The notes under the pieces were generated by a model that did no database searches, had not been told where the DNA came from, and saw only the letters and a program-made list of their open reading frames with translations. A stretch of DNA of 64,000 bases, from positions 1-64,000 of the forward strand of contig CALMSR010000038.1 of assembly GCA_937872465.1 (NCBI GenBank). Reading direction: 5' to 3'. The position numbers and the translations under genes are program-made. Of the stretch, positions 1-9,812 are shown piece by piece. Position 1 is the first letter of the stretch, and the number at the start of each line of letters is the position of its first letter. The DNA comes from an uncultured Paracoccaceae bacterium (lineage in GTDB: Bacteria > Pseudomonadota > Alphaproteobacteria > Rhodobacterales > Rhodobacteraceae).

Positions 1-606
<606 letters not shown>

Positions 607-623
607 ATTGCGTTCCCCCGGGA

Positions 624-1448
624 TTACTTCACGGCGCCGAATGTCAGGCCGCGGACGAGTTGCTTCTGGCTGAACCAGCCCATGATCAGGATCGGCGCGA
701 TGGCCAGCGTCGAGGCCGCCGAGAGCTTCGCCCAGAAGAGCCCCTGTGGGCTCGAGAACGAGGCGATGAAGGCGGTGAGCGGCGCCGCGTTGGTGGTGGT
801 GAGCTGGATCGTCCAGAAGGATTCGTTCCAGGCGAGGATGATGTTGAGCAGCAGGGTCGAGGCGATGCCCGGCACCGCCATCGGCGTGAGCACGTACCAG
901 ATCTCGCCCCAGAGCGTCGCGCCGTCCATGCGGGCGGCCTCGAGGATCTCGCCTGGGATCTCGCGGAAGTAGGTGTAGAGCATCCAGACCACGATCGGCA
1001 GGTTGATGAGCATCAGGAGCACGGTCAGCCCGAAGCGGGTGTCCATCAGCCCGGTGTTGAGGAAGATCAGGTAGATCGGCACCAGCACCGCCACCGCCGG
1101 CATCATCTTGGTGGAGAGCATCCACATCAGGATGTCCTTGGTGCGCTTGGTCGGGTTGAAGGCCATCGCCCAGGCGGCGGGGATCGCCACGATCAGCGCG
1201 AGGATGGTCGAGCCGACCGCAAGGATCACCGAGTTCATGAAGGGCTTGAAATAGTCGTTCTGCGACTGGACGGCCTGATAGCTCTCGAAGGTGAAGGAGG
1301 GGATCAGGCTGAACCCGGCGATCGCCTCGGGCTCGGTCTTCAGGCTGGTGATGATCGTGTAGAGGATCGGGAAGAAGATCAGCAGCGCGATGATCCAGGC
1401 GACGACGGTGTTGACGGTCTTGGTCTGGGTGGTGACGGCGCGGGCCAT
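624..1448 (-). CDS. Polyol/sugar ABC transporter permease (MalG/SmoG type)
   Basis: Inner-membrane permease of 274 residues with about six hydrophobic segments, the first at residues 14-34. The EAA loop that docks to the ATPase reads [20 protein letters not shown]. Sequence style ([29 protein letters not shown]) matches the sorbitol/mannitol MtlG/SmoG branch of the carbohydrate importers. ATG at 1448 has a strong GAGGAGAG ribosome site and begins 10 bases after the stop of the partner permease. Transporter family is secure; the exact polyol is inference. Confidence 0.93.
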   Translation of the reverse strand: MARAVTTQTKTVNTVVAWIIALLIFFPILYTIITSLKTEPEAIAGFSLIPSFTFESYQAVQSQNDYFKPFMNSVILAVGSTILALIVAIPAAWAMAFNPTKRTKDILMWMLSTKMMPAVAVLVPIYLIFLNTGLMDTRFGLTVLLMLINLPIVVWMLYTYFREIPGEILEAARMDGATLWGEIWYVLTPMAVPGIASTLLLNIILAWNESFWTIQLTTTNAAPLTAFIASFSSPQGLFWAKLSAASTLAIAPILIMGWFSQKQLVRGLTFGAVK

Positions 1449-1458
1449 GATGCTCTCC

Positions 1459-2328
1459 TCAATCCAGGTTGCGGCCGACGGCGCGCATCAGGAAGATCGC
1501 GACGACATTGGCCAGCACCACCGCGATCACCCCGCCGGCGGCGCCGCCGCCGACGTCGAAGCCGAGCCGCGCGACGCGGTAGATCAGGAACACCAGGTTG
1601 GTCGAGGCATAGCCCGGGCCGCCGTTGGTGGTGACGAGGATCTCGGCATAGACCGCGAGCAGGAAGATGGTCTGGATCAGGACCACCACGGTGATCGCGC
1701 GCGCCATATGCGGCAGCGTCAGATACCAGAAGCGGCTCCAGAAGCCGGCGCCGTCCATCTCCGCCGCCTCCATCTGCTCGCCGTCGAGCGATTGCAGCGA
1801 GGTCAGCAGGATCAGGGTGGCGAAGGGCAGCCATTGCCAGGCGACGATCAGGATGATCGAGAAAAGCGGATAGGCGGCGAACCAATCCACCGGCTGGGCG
1901 CCGAAGAACTTGGCGATGTCCGCGAAGACCCCGTAGCCCGGGTGCATCAGCATGTTCTTCCAGATCAGCGCGGCGACGGGCGGCATCACGAAGAAGGGCG
2001 AGATGACCAGGATGCGCACGATGCCCTGGCCCCACATCGGCCGGTCGATCAGCATGGCGATGGCGATGCCGCCGATCACCGTGATGATGAGAACGCCGAC
2101 CACCAGCACCAGCGTGTTCCAGATCGACTGGAAGAAGGCGGGGTCGGTGTAGAAATAGACGTAGTTGAACCAGCCGGCCCAGCTGCCCTGTCCGGGGCTG
2201 AGCAGGTTGTAGTTCCGGAACGAGAAGTAGATCGTCATAGCCAGCGGCACGACCATCCAGATCAGCAGAAGGACGATTGCCGGCATGCGCATCCAGCGCG
2301 CGATGCCTTGGGTTTGTCGAGTGGCCAT
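1459..2328 (-). CDS. Polyol/sugar ABC transporter permease (MalF/SmoF type)
   Basis: Second inner-membrane permease of the importer, 289 residues. The chosen ATG at 2328 gives MATRQTQGIARWMRMPAIVL, placing the first membrane segment at about residues 15-35, and has AGGGGAA upstream; the frame stays open further upstream but that part overlaps the binding-protein gene antisense-like and has no protein character. The EAA motif is EAAEMDGAGFWSRFWYLTLP. It forms a heterodimer with the 624-1448 product in this transporter family. A 92-base gap separates it from the binding-protein gene, large enough for a processing or attenuation site that often raises binding-protein levels over permease levels; none was identified. 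Confidence 0.93.
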   Translation of the reverse strand: MATRQTQGIARWMRMPAIVLLLIWMVVPLAMTIYFSFRNYNLLSPGQGSWAGWFNYVYFYTDPAFFQSIWNTLVLVVGVLIITVIGGIAIAMLIDRPMWGQGIVRILVISPFFVMPPVAALIWKNMLMHPGYGVFADIAKFFGAQPVDWFAAYPLFSIILIVAWQWLPFATLILLTSLQSLDGEQMEAAEMDGAGFWSRFWYLTLPHMARAITVVVLIQTIFLLAVYAEILVTTNGGPGYASTNLVFLIYRVARLGFDVGGGAAGGVIAVVLANVVAIFLMRAVGRNLD

Positions 2329-2420
2329 GACGGGTTCCCCTGCGGTCGGGCGCGGCCGAAAGCGGCGGCGGGAAAGGGGCCGCCCGGACTGGGCCGGGCG
2401 ACCAGGCGCTGGGAGGAGCG

Positions 2421-3728
2421 CTACTTGATGTAGCCGGCCCGGGTCATCTCGCGGGTGACCACGGACTGGGCCTGCGCGAGCGCGTCGTCGACCGTGGACT
2501 GGCCGGCCACGACGGCCGCGAAGAGCTGGCCGACCTGGGTGCCGATGTTCTGGAACTCCGGAATGGAGACGAACTGCCCACCGGTGTAGGGCACGGGCTG
2601 CACCGAGGGGTTCGAGGTGTCGGCCGCGTTGATCGCCGCCAGTGTCGGCTCGGCGAAGGCTGCGACGGCCTTGTAGTCCGGATTGTCGTAGAGCGACGTC
2701 CGGGTGCCCGGAGGCGCGAGCGCCCAGCCCTCCTTCTCGCCGACGAGCGCCGCATACTCCTTGCTGGTCGCCCATTGCACGAAGGTCTTGGCCGGGTCCT
2801 TGGCGTCCGAACTCGCCGGGATCGCCAGGCTCCACACCCAGAGCCAGTTGCCGTGGTTGCCGGTGCCCGCGTCAGGGAACAGCGCGAAACCGACCTTGTC
2901 GGCGACGGTCGAGTTATTGGCGTCGCTCACGAAGCCGGCGGCCACGGTGGCATCCATCCACATGCCGCACTTGCCCTGCTGGAACAGCGTCAGGTTCTCG
3001 TTGAAGCCGTTCGAGGAGGCGCCCGCGGGGCCGGCATCCTTCATCAGGTCGATGTAGAACTGCAGCGCCGCCTTCCACTCGGGCGAGTCGAACTGCGGCT
3101 GCCAGTTCTCGTCGAACCAGCGCGCGCCGTAGGAATTGGCGAGCGCGGTGATGAAGGCCATGTTCTCGCCCCAGCCCGCCTTGCCGCGCAGGCAGATGCC
3201 GTTGATGTCGGCGTCGCGGTCGGTCATCGCCCGCGCCGCCTCGCCGATGAACTCCCAGGTCGGGCTCTCCGGCATCTCGAAGCCGGCCGCCTCGAGGAGG
3301 TCGGTTCGGTACATCGTCATGGCCGACTCGCCGTAGAACGGCGCAGCGTAGAGCGTGCCATCGACGGAAAGCGCGCCGCGGATCGCCGGCATCAGGTCGT
3401 CGACATCGTAGGACTCGTCGAACTCGAGCGGCTCGAGCCATCCCTGGCTCGCCCAGATCGGAACCTCCAGGGTGCCGATGGTCATCACGTCGTACTGGCC
3501 GCCCTGCGTGGCGATGTCGGTGGTGACGCGCTCGCGCAGGACGTTCTCCTCGAGCGTCACCCAGTTCACCGTGATGTCGGGATGCGCCTTGGTGAACTCG
3601 TCCGTCAGCCCCTGCATGATGATCATGTCGTTGTTGTTGACGGTGGCGATGGTGATCTCTTCCGCGAAGGCGGCCGAGGCCAGGCTGGCCGCGGAGGCGG
3701 CGCCGAGTAGCAGGCTGAGAGTCTTCAT
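2421..3728 (-). CDS. Extracellular solute-binding protein of polyol/sugar ABC transporter
   Basis: Periplasmic family 1 binding protein, 435 residues, first gene of the importer operon. A Sec signal peptide MKTLSLLLGAASAASLASAAFA is followed by the mature start EEITIATVNNNDM. Length and motifs (YRTDLLEAAGF, FQQGKCGMWMDATVAAGF) fit SmoE/MtlE-type proteins. The ATG at 3728 was chosen over an in-frame start 10 codons upstream because it gives a clean signal peptide and has a consensus AGGAGG at 3733-3738. Expression is probably controlled by the SorC regulator encoded directly upstream; the intervening 179 bases are A+T-rich relative to the rest and carry an inverted repeat. Confidence 0.93.
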   Translation of the reverse strand: MKTLSLLLGAASAASLASAAFAEEITIATVNNNDMIIMQGLTDEFTKAHPDITVNWVTLEENVLRERVTTDIATQGGQYDVMTIGTLEVPIWASQGWLEPLEFDESYDVDDLMPAIRGALSVDGTLYAAPFYGESAMTMYRTDLLEAAGFEMPESPTWEFIGEAARAMTDRDADINGICLRGKAGWGENMAFITALANSYGARWFDENWQPQFDSPEWKAALQFYIDLMKDAGPAGASSNGFNENLTLFQQGKCGMWMDATVAAGFVSDANNSTVADKVGFALFPDAGTGNHGNWLWVWSLAIPASSDAKDPAKTFVQWATSKEYAALVGEKEGWALAPPGTRTSLYDNPDYKAVAAFAEPTLAAINAADTSNPSVQPVPYTGGQFVSIPEFQNIGTQVGQLFAAVVAGQSTVDDALAQAQSVVTREMTRAGYIK

Positions 3729-3755
3729 GTTTCCTCCTGTCGTGCCCGAACTGGG

Positions 3756-3780
3756 CATTTGTTCTTCTATTGGGCAAATG
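3756..3780. promoter_or_regulatory. Candidate SorC-family operator upstream of the ABC operon
   Basis: Inverted repeat CATTTG (3756-3761) and CAAATG (3775-3780) separated by 13 bases, inside the A+T-richest part of the gap between the regulator gene and the binding-protein gene. On the minus strand the same region shows two TGCCCA-containing half-sites. Position and symmetry fit an operator; the assignment to the adjacent SorC protein is inference. Confidence 0.4.
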
Positions 3781-3907
3781 ATCGCTCATCGGAATCGAGA
3801 TGTCAACGCGGAATCTGCGCCCGATGCGATCGTGCATGGCGTCGGGATCTCGTGCGGGGCGGGGAATGCGTGTGGTTCGGCCGGTGTGTCCGCGCCGACC
3901 TGCGCGC

Positions 3908-4867
3908 TCAGGCCTGCGCTGCGAGCAGCGCCTCGGCGGTGGCCTCGTCGGTGATCAGGCCGTTGACGATGCCGCCCCGGATCGCCGCGCGGATCCCGGG
4001 GAGCTTCTTGCGGCCCTTGGCCAGCGCGATCACCACGGCGCGGTCGCTCGACGGGATCGGGGCGCTGGCGGTGCGCTCCTGGCGGGCGCCCTGCAGGAAG
4101 CGGCCTTCGGCGTCGAAGACCCAGCCGCAGATCTCGCCGACCGCGCCGCCGGCGCGCAGGTCACTGAGCTCGCTGCGGCTGATGAAGCCGTCGAGGAAGA
4201 GCGGGGCGGTCTCGTCCATCTCGCCAATGCCCACGAAGACCACGTCGGTGGCGCGCGCCAGCGCCAGGGTCGCGGCGATCATCGGCTGGGCGTGCATCAG
4301 CGCGCGTTCCTCGGAAGAGGAGACATAGACCGGCAGCGGCAGGGGAAAATGCCGCGCCTCCACGGTTTCGGCCATGGAGAAGATCACGTTGTAATAGGCC
4401 GCCGATCCGTCCGGGCCGACGCTGCCGGTGAGCGAGACGACGCGGTGCTGCGGGCAGGAGAGCGGCGGCAGGTGGTCGACCGCGGCCTTGAGCGTGCGGC
4501 CGGTGCCGATCGCCAGCACCAGCGGGTCGGCCTGCCTGAGCCAGCGCTCGATCTCGCCGGCGCCGGCCTCGGCGATCCCGACCACGCCCCCGTCCGAGCC
4601 GGGATCGGTCGGGACCACCTCCGCCCGGCGCAGGCCGAAGCGGTCGGTCAGCGCCGCGGCGAGATCGAGGCAGCGGGCGATGGGATGCTCGACGGTGACG
4701 CGGATCAGCCCCGAGGACATCGCGAGCGACACGAGCCGCTGCGCGGCCTGGCGCGAGATGCCCATGTGGCGCGCGATCTCGTCCTGGGTCTTGCCCGCGA
4801 CATAATAGAGCCAGCCCGCGCGCGCGGCATCGTCCATGCGGTCGGCGGAGATGGTGGGGCGTGGCAT
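3908..4867 (-). CDS. SorC/DeoR-type sugar-binding transcriptional regulator
   Basis: 319-residue cytoplasmic regulator. An N-terminal helix-turn-helix lies at about residues 26-50 (TQDEIARHMGISRQAAQRL). The rest is the sugar-binding SorC domain, similar to sugar isomerases, with the phosphosugar-type loop IGTGRTLKAAVDHLP and the segment LTGSVGPDGSAAYYNVIF. It sits in the same orientation directly upstream of the polyol ABC operon, the usual place of SmoC-like regulators, so it most likely senses the imported polyol or its phosphate. ATG at 4867 is preceded by AAGGTTA; the frame extends further upstream but without conserved sequence. Confidence 0.9.
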   Translation of the reverse strand: MPRPTISADRMDDAARAGWLYYVAGKTQDEIARHMGISRQAAQRLVSLAMSSGLIRVTVEHPIARCLDLAAALTDRFGLRRAEVVPTDPGSDGGVVGIAEAGAGEIERWLRQADPLVLAIGTGRTLKAAVDHLPPLSCPQHRVVSLTGSVGPDGSAAYYNVIFSMAETVEARHFPLPLPVYVSSSEERALMHAQPMIAATLALARATDVVFVGIGEMDETAPLFLDGFISRSELSDLRAGGAVGEICGWVFDAEGRFLQGARQERTASAPIPSSDRAVVIALAKGRKKLPGIRAAIRGGIVNGLITDEATAEALLAAQA

Positions 4868-5032
4868 CTGTAACCTTCGATGAGCGGCTGCCCAGTAGAG
4901 CGCGGGGCGGGCCGTCTGGCAATCCCGAGAATGCGGCGGCGGGGATCCGGCCGCGGGCAGGTGCCCCGGGGCCATGCATGCCCCATGCGCGACCGAGGCA
5001 CGGCACCGGCCGGTCCGGGCCGCCTGACATGG

Positions 5033-5047
5033 TTAAGCGGTTGTTAG
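5033..5047. promoter_or_regulatory. Candidate CtrA-type binding site
   Basis: TTAA at 5033-5036, seven bases, then TTAG at 5044-5047: seven of eight positions of the alphaproteobacterial CtrA consensus TTAA-N7-TTAA. It lies 49 bases before the start of the receiver-domain gene. A single near-match of this length can arise by chance, although TTAA is rare in this G+C-rich sequence. Confidence 0.35.
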
Positions 5048-5095
5048 GAACGATGGTCTCAAATTCCCCGGTCCCAGTTCAGGAGTGCCGAGTTC

Positions 5096-5833
5096 ATGAC
5101 CCTGCCATCGACGGAGCCCGACATTCCCGGGCTCGGAAGCTTCCGCCGGAAATGTCTCTTCGCCGTCACGATCCTCCTGGTGGAGGACAGTCGCAGCGCT
5201 TCGGAGGCGATCCGGCTCTATGCCGCGGAGAGCGGCGCGCGGGTGCGCCGGGCCGACAGCATGCATGCCGCGAGCCGGCATCTGGCGATCTACCGGCCCA
5301 ATGTGGTCGTGGTCGATCTCGGCCTGCCCGACGGCGACGGCATGGCGCTGATCAGCCATCTCGCGCTGGCCTCGACACCGATCCAGGGCATCGTCGCGCT
5401 GAGCGGGCAGGACCGCTCGGAATGGCAGGAGCTCGCGCTCGCCGCCGGCGCGGCGGCCTGCCTGGAGAAGCCGATCGAGAGCCTCCGGGCCTTCCAGGAA
5501 TGCATCCTGAGCGTGCTGCCCGACCGCGAGAGCCGGCACCGGCCGAGCGATGCCGAGGTCGCCATGACCGGCCGCGCCTCGGTGCTGAGCGCGCTCACGG
5601 AGGATCTGCGGCGGGCGCAGAGCCTGCTCGTCGAGGCCGAGCGCACCGAGGACCGGGAGACGGCGGCCTATTGTGCGCAGTTCCTCGGCTCGGTGGGCGA
5701 GATGCTCGCGGACGGCGAACTGGCCCAAGCCGCGCGCGCCGCGCAGGATGCGGCGGGCGCGGGTCGGCTGCTCCGCCTGATCGACCGGCGGCTGGGCGGC
5801 GCCCTGCGGCAGGAGGCGCGCGGCGTGGCCTGA
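5096..5833 (+). CDS. Response regulator receiver-domain protein without DNA-binding domain
   Basis: 245 residues. Residues about 24-145 form a CheY-like receiver with acidic pocket E30-D31, phosphoacceptor D74 (VVVVDLGLPDGDG) and the conserved K125 (CLEKP). The remaining 100 residues are predicted helical and Ala/Arg/Glu-rich with no recognisable output domain, so it likely acts by protein contact or as a phosphate sink. The start follows an AGGAG site. No histidine kinase is adjacent; the nearest phosphorelay protein in the window is the ChpT homologue at 15 kb. Pathway assignment is open. Confidence 0.85.
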   Translation: MTLPSTEPDIPGLGSFRRKCLFAVTILLVEDSRSASEAIRLYAAESGARVRRADSMHAASRHLAIYRPNVVVVDLGLPDGDGMALISHLALASTPIQGIVALSGQDRSEWQELALAAGAAACLEKPIESLRAFQECILSVLPDRESRHRPSDAEVAMTGRASVLSALTEDLRRAQSLLVEAERTEDRETAAYCAQFLGSVGEMLADGELAQAARAAQDAAGAGRLLRLIDRRLGGALRQEARGVA

Positions 5834-6013
5834 TCCCGGCGGCCGGAGGGCGTGGGACGGGATCTCCGTCTCGGGCCGTCCCGCGGCTGGCGGCGCGGCA
5901 GGTCAAGTCGATCCGTGGGGGACCGACTGGCCGTTCACGATGGCTTGATGGCGTCTGTCGCCCCGCGGGGGCCGGGCCTAGCTACCCTTGAAGGTCTGTC
6001 GAGGGAGTAGTGC

Positions 6014-7129
6014 ATGCGCCGAACGATCCTGAGCTTCGTCGCCGTGGTGGGGCTCGTGTCCCCGGTTCCGGGTCTGGCGGAAGAACTGGAGACCTCCGCC
6101 GGTCCCGTGGACGTCCGGCGGACCGTGGCGGGGCTCGAGACGCCCTGGGCGATCGCCTTCCTCCCTGGCGGCGGGCAGCTCATCACCGAGCGCGGGGGCC
6201 GGCTGTTGCTGGTGCGCGACGGCAAGGCCGTTCCGGTCGCAGGCGTGCCCGAGGTGCGCGTGAAGGGGCAGGGCGGGCTGCTCGACGTGCAGGTGGCGCG
6301 CGACTTCGACGCGAGCCGCGAGATCTTCCTCACTTTTTCGGAGCCGATGCGCGGCGGGGCCGGCACGGCGCTGGCGGTCGCGCGGCTCGAGGCGCCGGCC
6401 CGGCTCTCGAACCTGCGGGTGATCTTCCGGCAGGCGGAGGGGTCGAGCGCCGGCAGGCATTTCGGAAGCCGGGTGGTCGAGGCGCCCGACGGCACGCTCT
6501 TCCTGACCATCGGCGACCGCGGCGAGCGCGACCGGGCGCAGGATCTCGGCAGCGCCAACGGCAAGGTGATCCGGGTGGCCCGCGACGGCACCATCCCGCC
6601 GGACAATCCCTTCGTCGGGCAGGAGGGCGCGGAGCCGGCGGTCTGGTCCTACGGGCACCGCAATCCGCAGGGCGCGACACTGGGGCCTGATGGCGCGGTC
6701 TGGACGGTGGAGCACGGGCCGAAGGGCGGCGACGAGATCAACCGCCCGGCGGCAGGGCGCAACCACGGCTGGCCGGTGATCAGCTATGGCGAGGAATATT
6801 CCGGCGGCCGGATCGGGCGCGGCACCGCGGCCGAGGGCATGGTCCAGCCGCTGCATTACTGGGACCCCTCGATCGCGCCCTCGGGTATGATGATCTATTC
6901 CGGCCGGCTCTGGCCGGAGTGGAAGGGCAACATCTTCGTCGGCTCGCTGAAGTTCGACATGATCTCGCGGCTCTCGGGCGGCGCGGAAAGCCTGGTCGAG
7001 GCGGAGCGGCTCTTCGAGGGCGAATTCCCGCGCATCCGCGACGTGCGCGAGGCGCCGGACGGCTCGATCTGGTTTCTCTCCGAGGACGAGGGCGCGGCCT
7101 ATCGGATGACGCCGGCGGCGGCCAGCTGA
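6014..7129 (+). CDS. PQQ-dependent soluble aldose sugar dehydrogenase
   Basis: 371 residues, the length typical of YliI/Asd-type soluble sugar dehydrogenases, which oxidise aldoses in the periplasm using PQQ. A Sec signal peptide covers about residues 1-22 (MRRTILSFVAVVGLVSPVPG). Family blocks are all present: TPWAIAFLPGG, LLDVQVARDFD, RHFGSRVVEAPDGTLFLTIGDRG, NGKVIRVARDG, YGHRNPQGATLGPDG, EHGPKGGDEIN and NHGWPVISYGEEY, forming a six-bladed propeller. GAGGGAG precedes the ATG. PQQ biosynthesis genes are not in the window, so the cofactor source is unknown. Confidence 0.9.
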   Translation: MRRTILSFVAVVGLVSPVPGLAEELETSAGPVDVRRTVAGLETPWAIAFLPGGGQLITERGGRLLLVRDGKAVPVAGVPEVRVKGQGGLLDVQVARDFDASREIFLTFSEPMRGGAGTALAVARLEAPARLSNLRVIFRQAEGSSAGRHFGSRVVEAPDGTLFLTIGDRGERDRAQDLGSANGKVIRVARDGTIPPDNPFVGQEGAEPAVWSYGHRNPQGATLGPDGAVWTVEHGPKGGDEINRPAAGRNHGWPVISYGEEYSGGRIGRGTAAEGMVQPLHYWDPSIAPSGMMIYSGRLWPEWKGNIFVGSLKFDMISRLSGGAESLVEAERLFEGEFPRIRDVREAPDGSIWFLSEDEGAAYRMTPAAAS

Positions 7130-7179
7130 AGGGTCCGGTCCGCGCGGCTCCGGCCGGCGGCGCCGCCGGGGCGCGCGTA

Positions 7180-8373
7180 TCAGAGCCGTTCCAGCGCGAT
7201 GGCGGTGCCCTCGCCGCCGCCGATGCAGATCGCCGCGATGCCGGTGGCGGCGCCGCGGCGGTGCATGGCGTTCAGGAGCGTCACCAGGATGCGCGCGCCC
7301 GAGGCGCCGATCGGATGGCCGAGCGCGCAGGCGCCGCCAGAGACGTTAAGCCGCGCGTGATCGGCGCCGGTCTCGGCCATGAAGGCCATGGGCACCACGG
7401 CGAAGGCCTCGTTGACCTCCCAGAGATCGACGTCGGCGACCGTCCAGCCGAGGCGCTCCATCAGCTTTCGCGCGGCGGGGACCGGGGCGGTGGGGAAGCC
7501 GGCCGGTGCCTGGGCGTGGCTGGCGTGGCTGAGGATGCGCGCGAGGATCGGCAGGCCTTCGGCCCGGGCCCGGGCCTCGCCCATGAGCACCAGCGCCGCA
7601 GCGCCGTCGGAGATCGAGGAGGAATTTGCCGGGGTCACGGTGCCGTCCTTGCGGAAGGCGGGTTTCAGCTGCGGGATGCGCTCGGGGCGCGCGGTCAGCG
7701 GCTGCTCGTCCTCGGCGATGGTGACCGGGCCGCCGCGGGTCTGCAGGGTGACCGGGGCGATCTCGGCGGCGAAGCTGCCGTCGCCCTGGGCGGCGCGGGC
7801 GCGGGTGAGCGAGGTGAGCGCATAGGCGTCCTGGGTCTCGCGGGTGAAGCGGAAGGCGGCGGCGCAATCCTCGGCAAAGGTGCCCATCAGGCGGCCCCTG
7901 TCATAGGCGTCCTCGAGCCCGTCGAGGAACATGTGGTCCTTCGCCTCGGCATGGCCGAGCCGGGCGCCGGCGCGCATCTTGGGCAGGAGATAGGGCGCGT
8001 TCGACATGCTCTCCATGCCGCCGGCGACGACCGGCCCGGCGCTGCCCGCGCGGAGCGCGTCATGGGCGAGCATGACCGCCTTCATGCCCGAGCCGCACAT
8101 CTTGTTGAGCGTGGTGGCGGGAACGCCCTCGGGCAGGCCGGCGTGGAAGCCCGCCTGGCGGGCGGGGGCCTGGCCGAGCCCTGCGGGCAGCACGCAGCCC
8201 ATCAGGAGCTCGTCGACGCGGGCGGGGTCGAGGCCGGCGCGCGCCAGCGCGGCGGCGATCGCCGTGCCGCCGAGCTCCGGCGCCGTCGCCCCGGCGAGCG
8301 CGCCCTGGAAGCCGCCGATGGGCGTGCGGGCGGCGGCGACGATCGCGACGGGATCTTCGGCGGGGGACGGCAT
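7180..8373 (-). CDS. Acetyl-CoA C-acyltransferase (thiolase)
   Basis: 397-residue degradative/biosynthetic thiolase that condenses two acetyl-CoA or cleaves beta-ketoacyl-CoA. Catalytic residues are in place: nucleophile Cys93 in NKMCGSG, His353 in [11 protein letters not shown], and Cys383 in ICIGGGEG. Length and motifs fit the PhaA/AtoB/FadA superfamily; substrate chain length cannot be decided from sequence alone. It is a stand-alone gene with no phaB or fadB next to it. The 296 bases upstream (8374-8669) hold no convincing gene. Confidence 0.93.
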   Translation of the reverse strand: MPSPAEDPVAIVAAARTPIGGFQGALAGATAPELGGTAIAAALARAGLDPARVDELLMGCVLPAGLGQAPARQAGFHAGLPEGVPATTLNKMCGSGMKAVMLAHDALRAGSAGPVVAGGMESMSNAPYLLPKMRAGARLGHAEAKDHMFLDGLEDAYDRGRLMGTFAEDCAAAFRFTRETQDAYALTSLTRARAAQGDGSFAAEIAPVTLQTRGGPVTIAEDEQPLTARPERIPQLKPAFRKDGTVTPANSSSISDGAAALVLMGEARARAEGLPILARILSHASHAQAPAGFPTAPVPAARKLMERLGWTVADVDLWEVNEAFAVVPMAFMAETGADHARLNVSGGACALGHPIGASGARILVTLLNAMHRRGAATGIAAICIGGGEGTAIALERL

Positions 8374-8669
8374 CGCAGGCTCCTCGACTCCGCGGACAGA
8401 TGGGGAAGTCTAGCGCGCATGGGGAGCGGGAGGCGAGGGCGGGCTTGCGTGGTGCGGCCGGGATCGGGGTGAGCGGGCAGGGACGGCAGACTCCGGCCCG
8501 TGCTCCGCTGCGGGCTAGGCCTGCCTGGCCATCGGCACGCGCGCCCCGACGTCTTCGCGAGCGGTCCGGCGCCGGGAAAAGTGCTCCAGCCCCTTCTGGC
8601 GATGCCCGTGCCGCTCGGACGTGGCAGGGGCGGCGGAGGCGCCGGTCGCCAGGGTCGCTGGCATGCGGC

Positions 8670-9671
8670 TCAGGCGGACGTGTCCGAGGCGCCGCGCTCG
8701 CGGTAGGGGGTGGTCTTGTAGAGCGCCCGGTAGCATTTGGAGAAATGCGAGGGCGAGGTGAAGCCGCAGGCGAGGGCGACGTTGATGACGCTCATGTCGG
8801 TCTGTTGCAGGAGGTTGCGCGCCTTGCCCAGCCGCAGTTCCATGTAATAGCGCTTGGGGCTGCGGTTGAGGTAGCGGCGGAAGAGCCGCTCGAGCTGCCG
8901 GGTGGACATGCCCACGTCCTCGGCGAGCAGCGCCGGCGAGATTGGCTCCTCGATGCTGTCCTCCATGGCGTGGATCACGTTGGCGAGCCTGGGGTGGCGC
9001 ACGCCGATGCGGGTCGGGATCGACAGGCGCTGCTCGTCCTTGTCGGAGCGGATCGCGGTGTGGATCATCTGATCGGCGACGAGATTGGCCAGATCGGTGC
9101 CGTGCCGGCGGGCGATGAGCTTGAGCATGAGGTCGGTCGAGGCGGTGCCGCCGGCGGCGCTGTAGCGGTCGCGGTCGATGACGAAGATGTTCTGGCTGAG
9201 GTCGACCTGGGGGAATTCCTCCTCGAAGCCGTCGCGGTTCTCCCAGTGGATGGTGCAGCGCCGGCCGTCGAGCAGTCCGGCCTGGGCCACGATCTGGGCG
9301 CCGTTGCAGAGCGCGCCGACCGCGAGGCCGCGCCGCGCCTCGCGCCGCAGCCAGGTCAGCACGGGCCGGCTGACCGCGGATTTCACCTTCTGCCCGCCGA
9401 CGACCATGATGGTGGTGTCGCGGGCGAGATCCTGCATCGGGGCGTCGGCCTGGAGGGTGACGCCGTTCGAGGCGGTGACCGGGCCGCCGTCGGCGGTCAC
9501 GATGCGCCATTCGTAGAGCATGCGGCCGGCCATGCGATTGGCGAGCCTGAGCGGCTCGATCGCGCAGGCGAAGGCGATCAGGGTGAAGTTCTCCAACAGC
9601 AGAAAGACGAACGGTTCCGGTCGGTCGTCGCGGCTCTCGGCCATCGGGTTCAGGGACTCCCGTGGGATCAT
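8670..9671 (-). CDS. GlxA-family transcriptional regulator (DJ-1/PfpI-like sensor plus AraC DNA-binding domain), GbdR-like
   Basis: 333 residues. The N-terminal half is a class I amidotransferase-like sensor domain ([49 protein letters not shown]) and the C-terminal 100 residues are a two-HTH AraC domain ([42 protein letters not shown]). The N-terminus resembles the choline/glycine-betaine catabolism regulators GbdR/CdhR, so control of quaternary-amine use is the best guess. An ATG at 9671 was chosen; a second ATG at 9644 is possible. It is divergent from the DAHP synthase gene, sharing a 141-base promoter region. Confidence 0.88.
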   Translation of the reverse strand: MIPRESLNPMAESRDDRPEPFVFLLLENFTLIAFACAIEPLRLANRMAGRMLYEWRIVTADGGPVTASNGVTLQADAPMQDLARDTTIMVVGGQKVKSAVSRPVLTWLRREARRGLAVGALCNGAQIVAQAGLLDGRRCTIHWENRDGFEEEFPQVDLSQNIFVIDRDRYSAAGGTASTDLMLKLIARRHGTDLANLVADQMIHTAIRSDKDEQRLSIPTRIGVRHPRLANVIHAMEDSIEEPISPALLAEDVGMSTRQLERLFRRYLNRSPKRYYMELRLGKARNLLQQTDMSVINVALACGFTSPSHFSKCYRALYKTTPYRERGASDTSA

Positions 9672-9785
9672 GGCCGAACTAGGCTTCGGCGCTCCGGTGG
9701 CGTCAAGCCGAAAAAGTGTGCCCGAGATGCGGGCGGGGCGGGGTCCGGGGGTATGGCCAAGCGAGCGCGCCTGACCTATAGAGCG

Positions 9786-9799
9786 GTCCCGATCGGGAC
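9786..9799. promoter_or_regulatory. 14-bp perfect palindrome in the DAHP synthase leader
   Basis: GTCCCGATCGGGAC is fully self-complementary and ends one base before the AGAAGGAG ribosome site of the DAHP synthase gene. It could be an operator or a small leader hairpin masking the ribosome site. No regulator can be named. Confidence 0.35.
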
Positions 9800-9812
9800 G
9801 AGAAGGAGCCGG

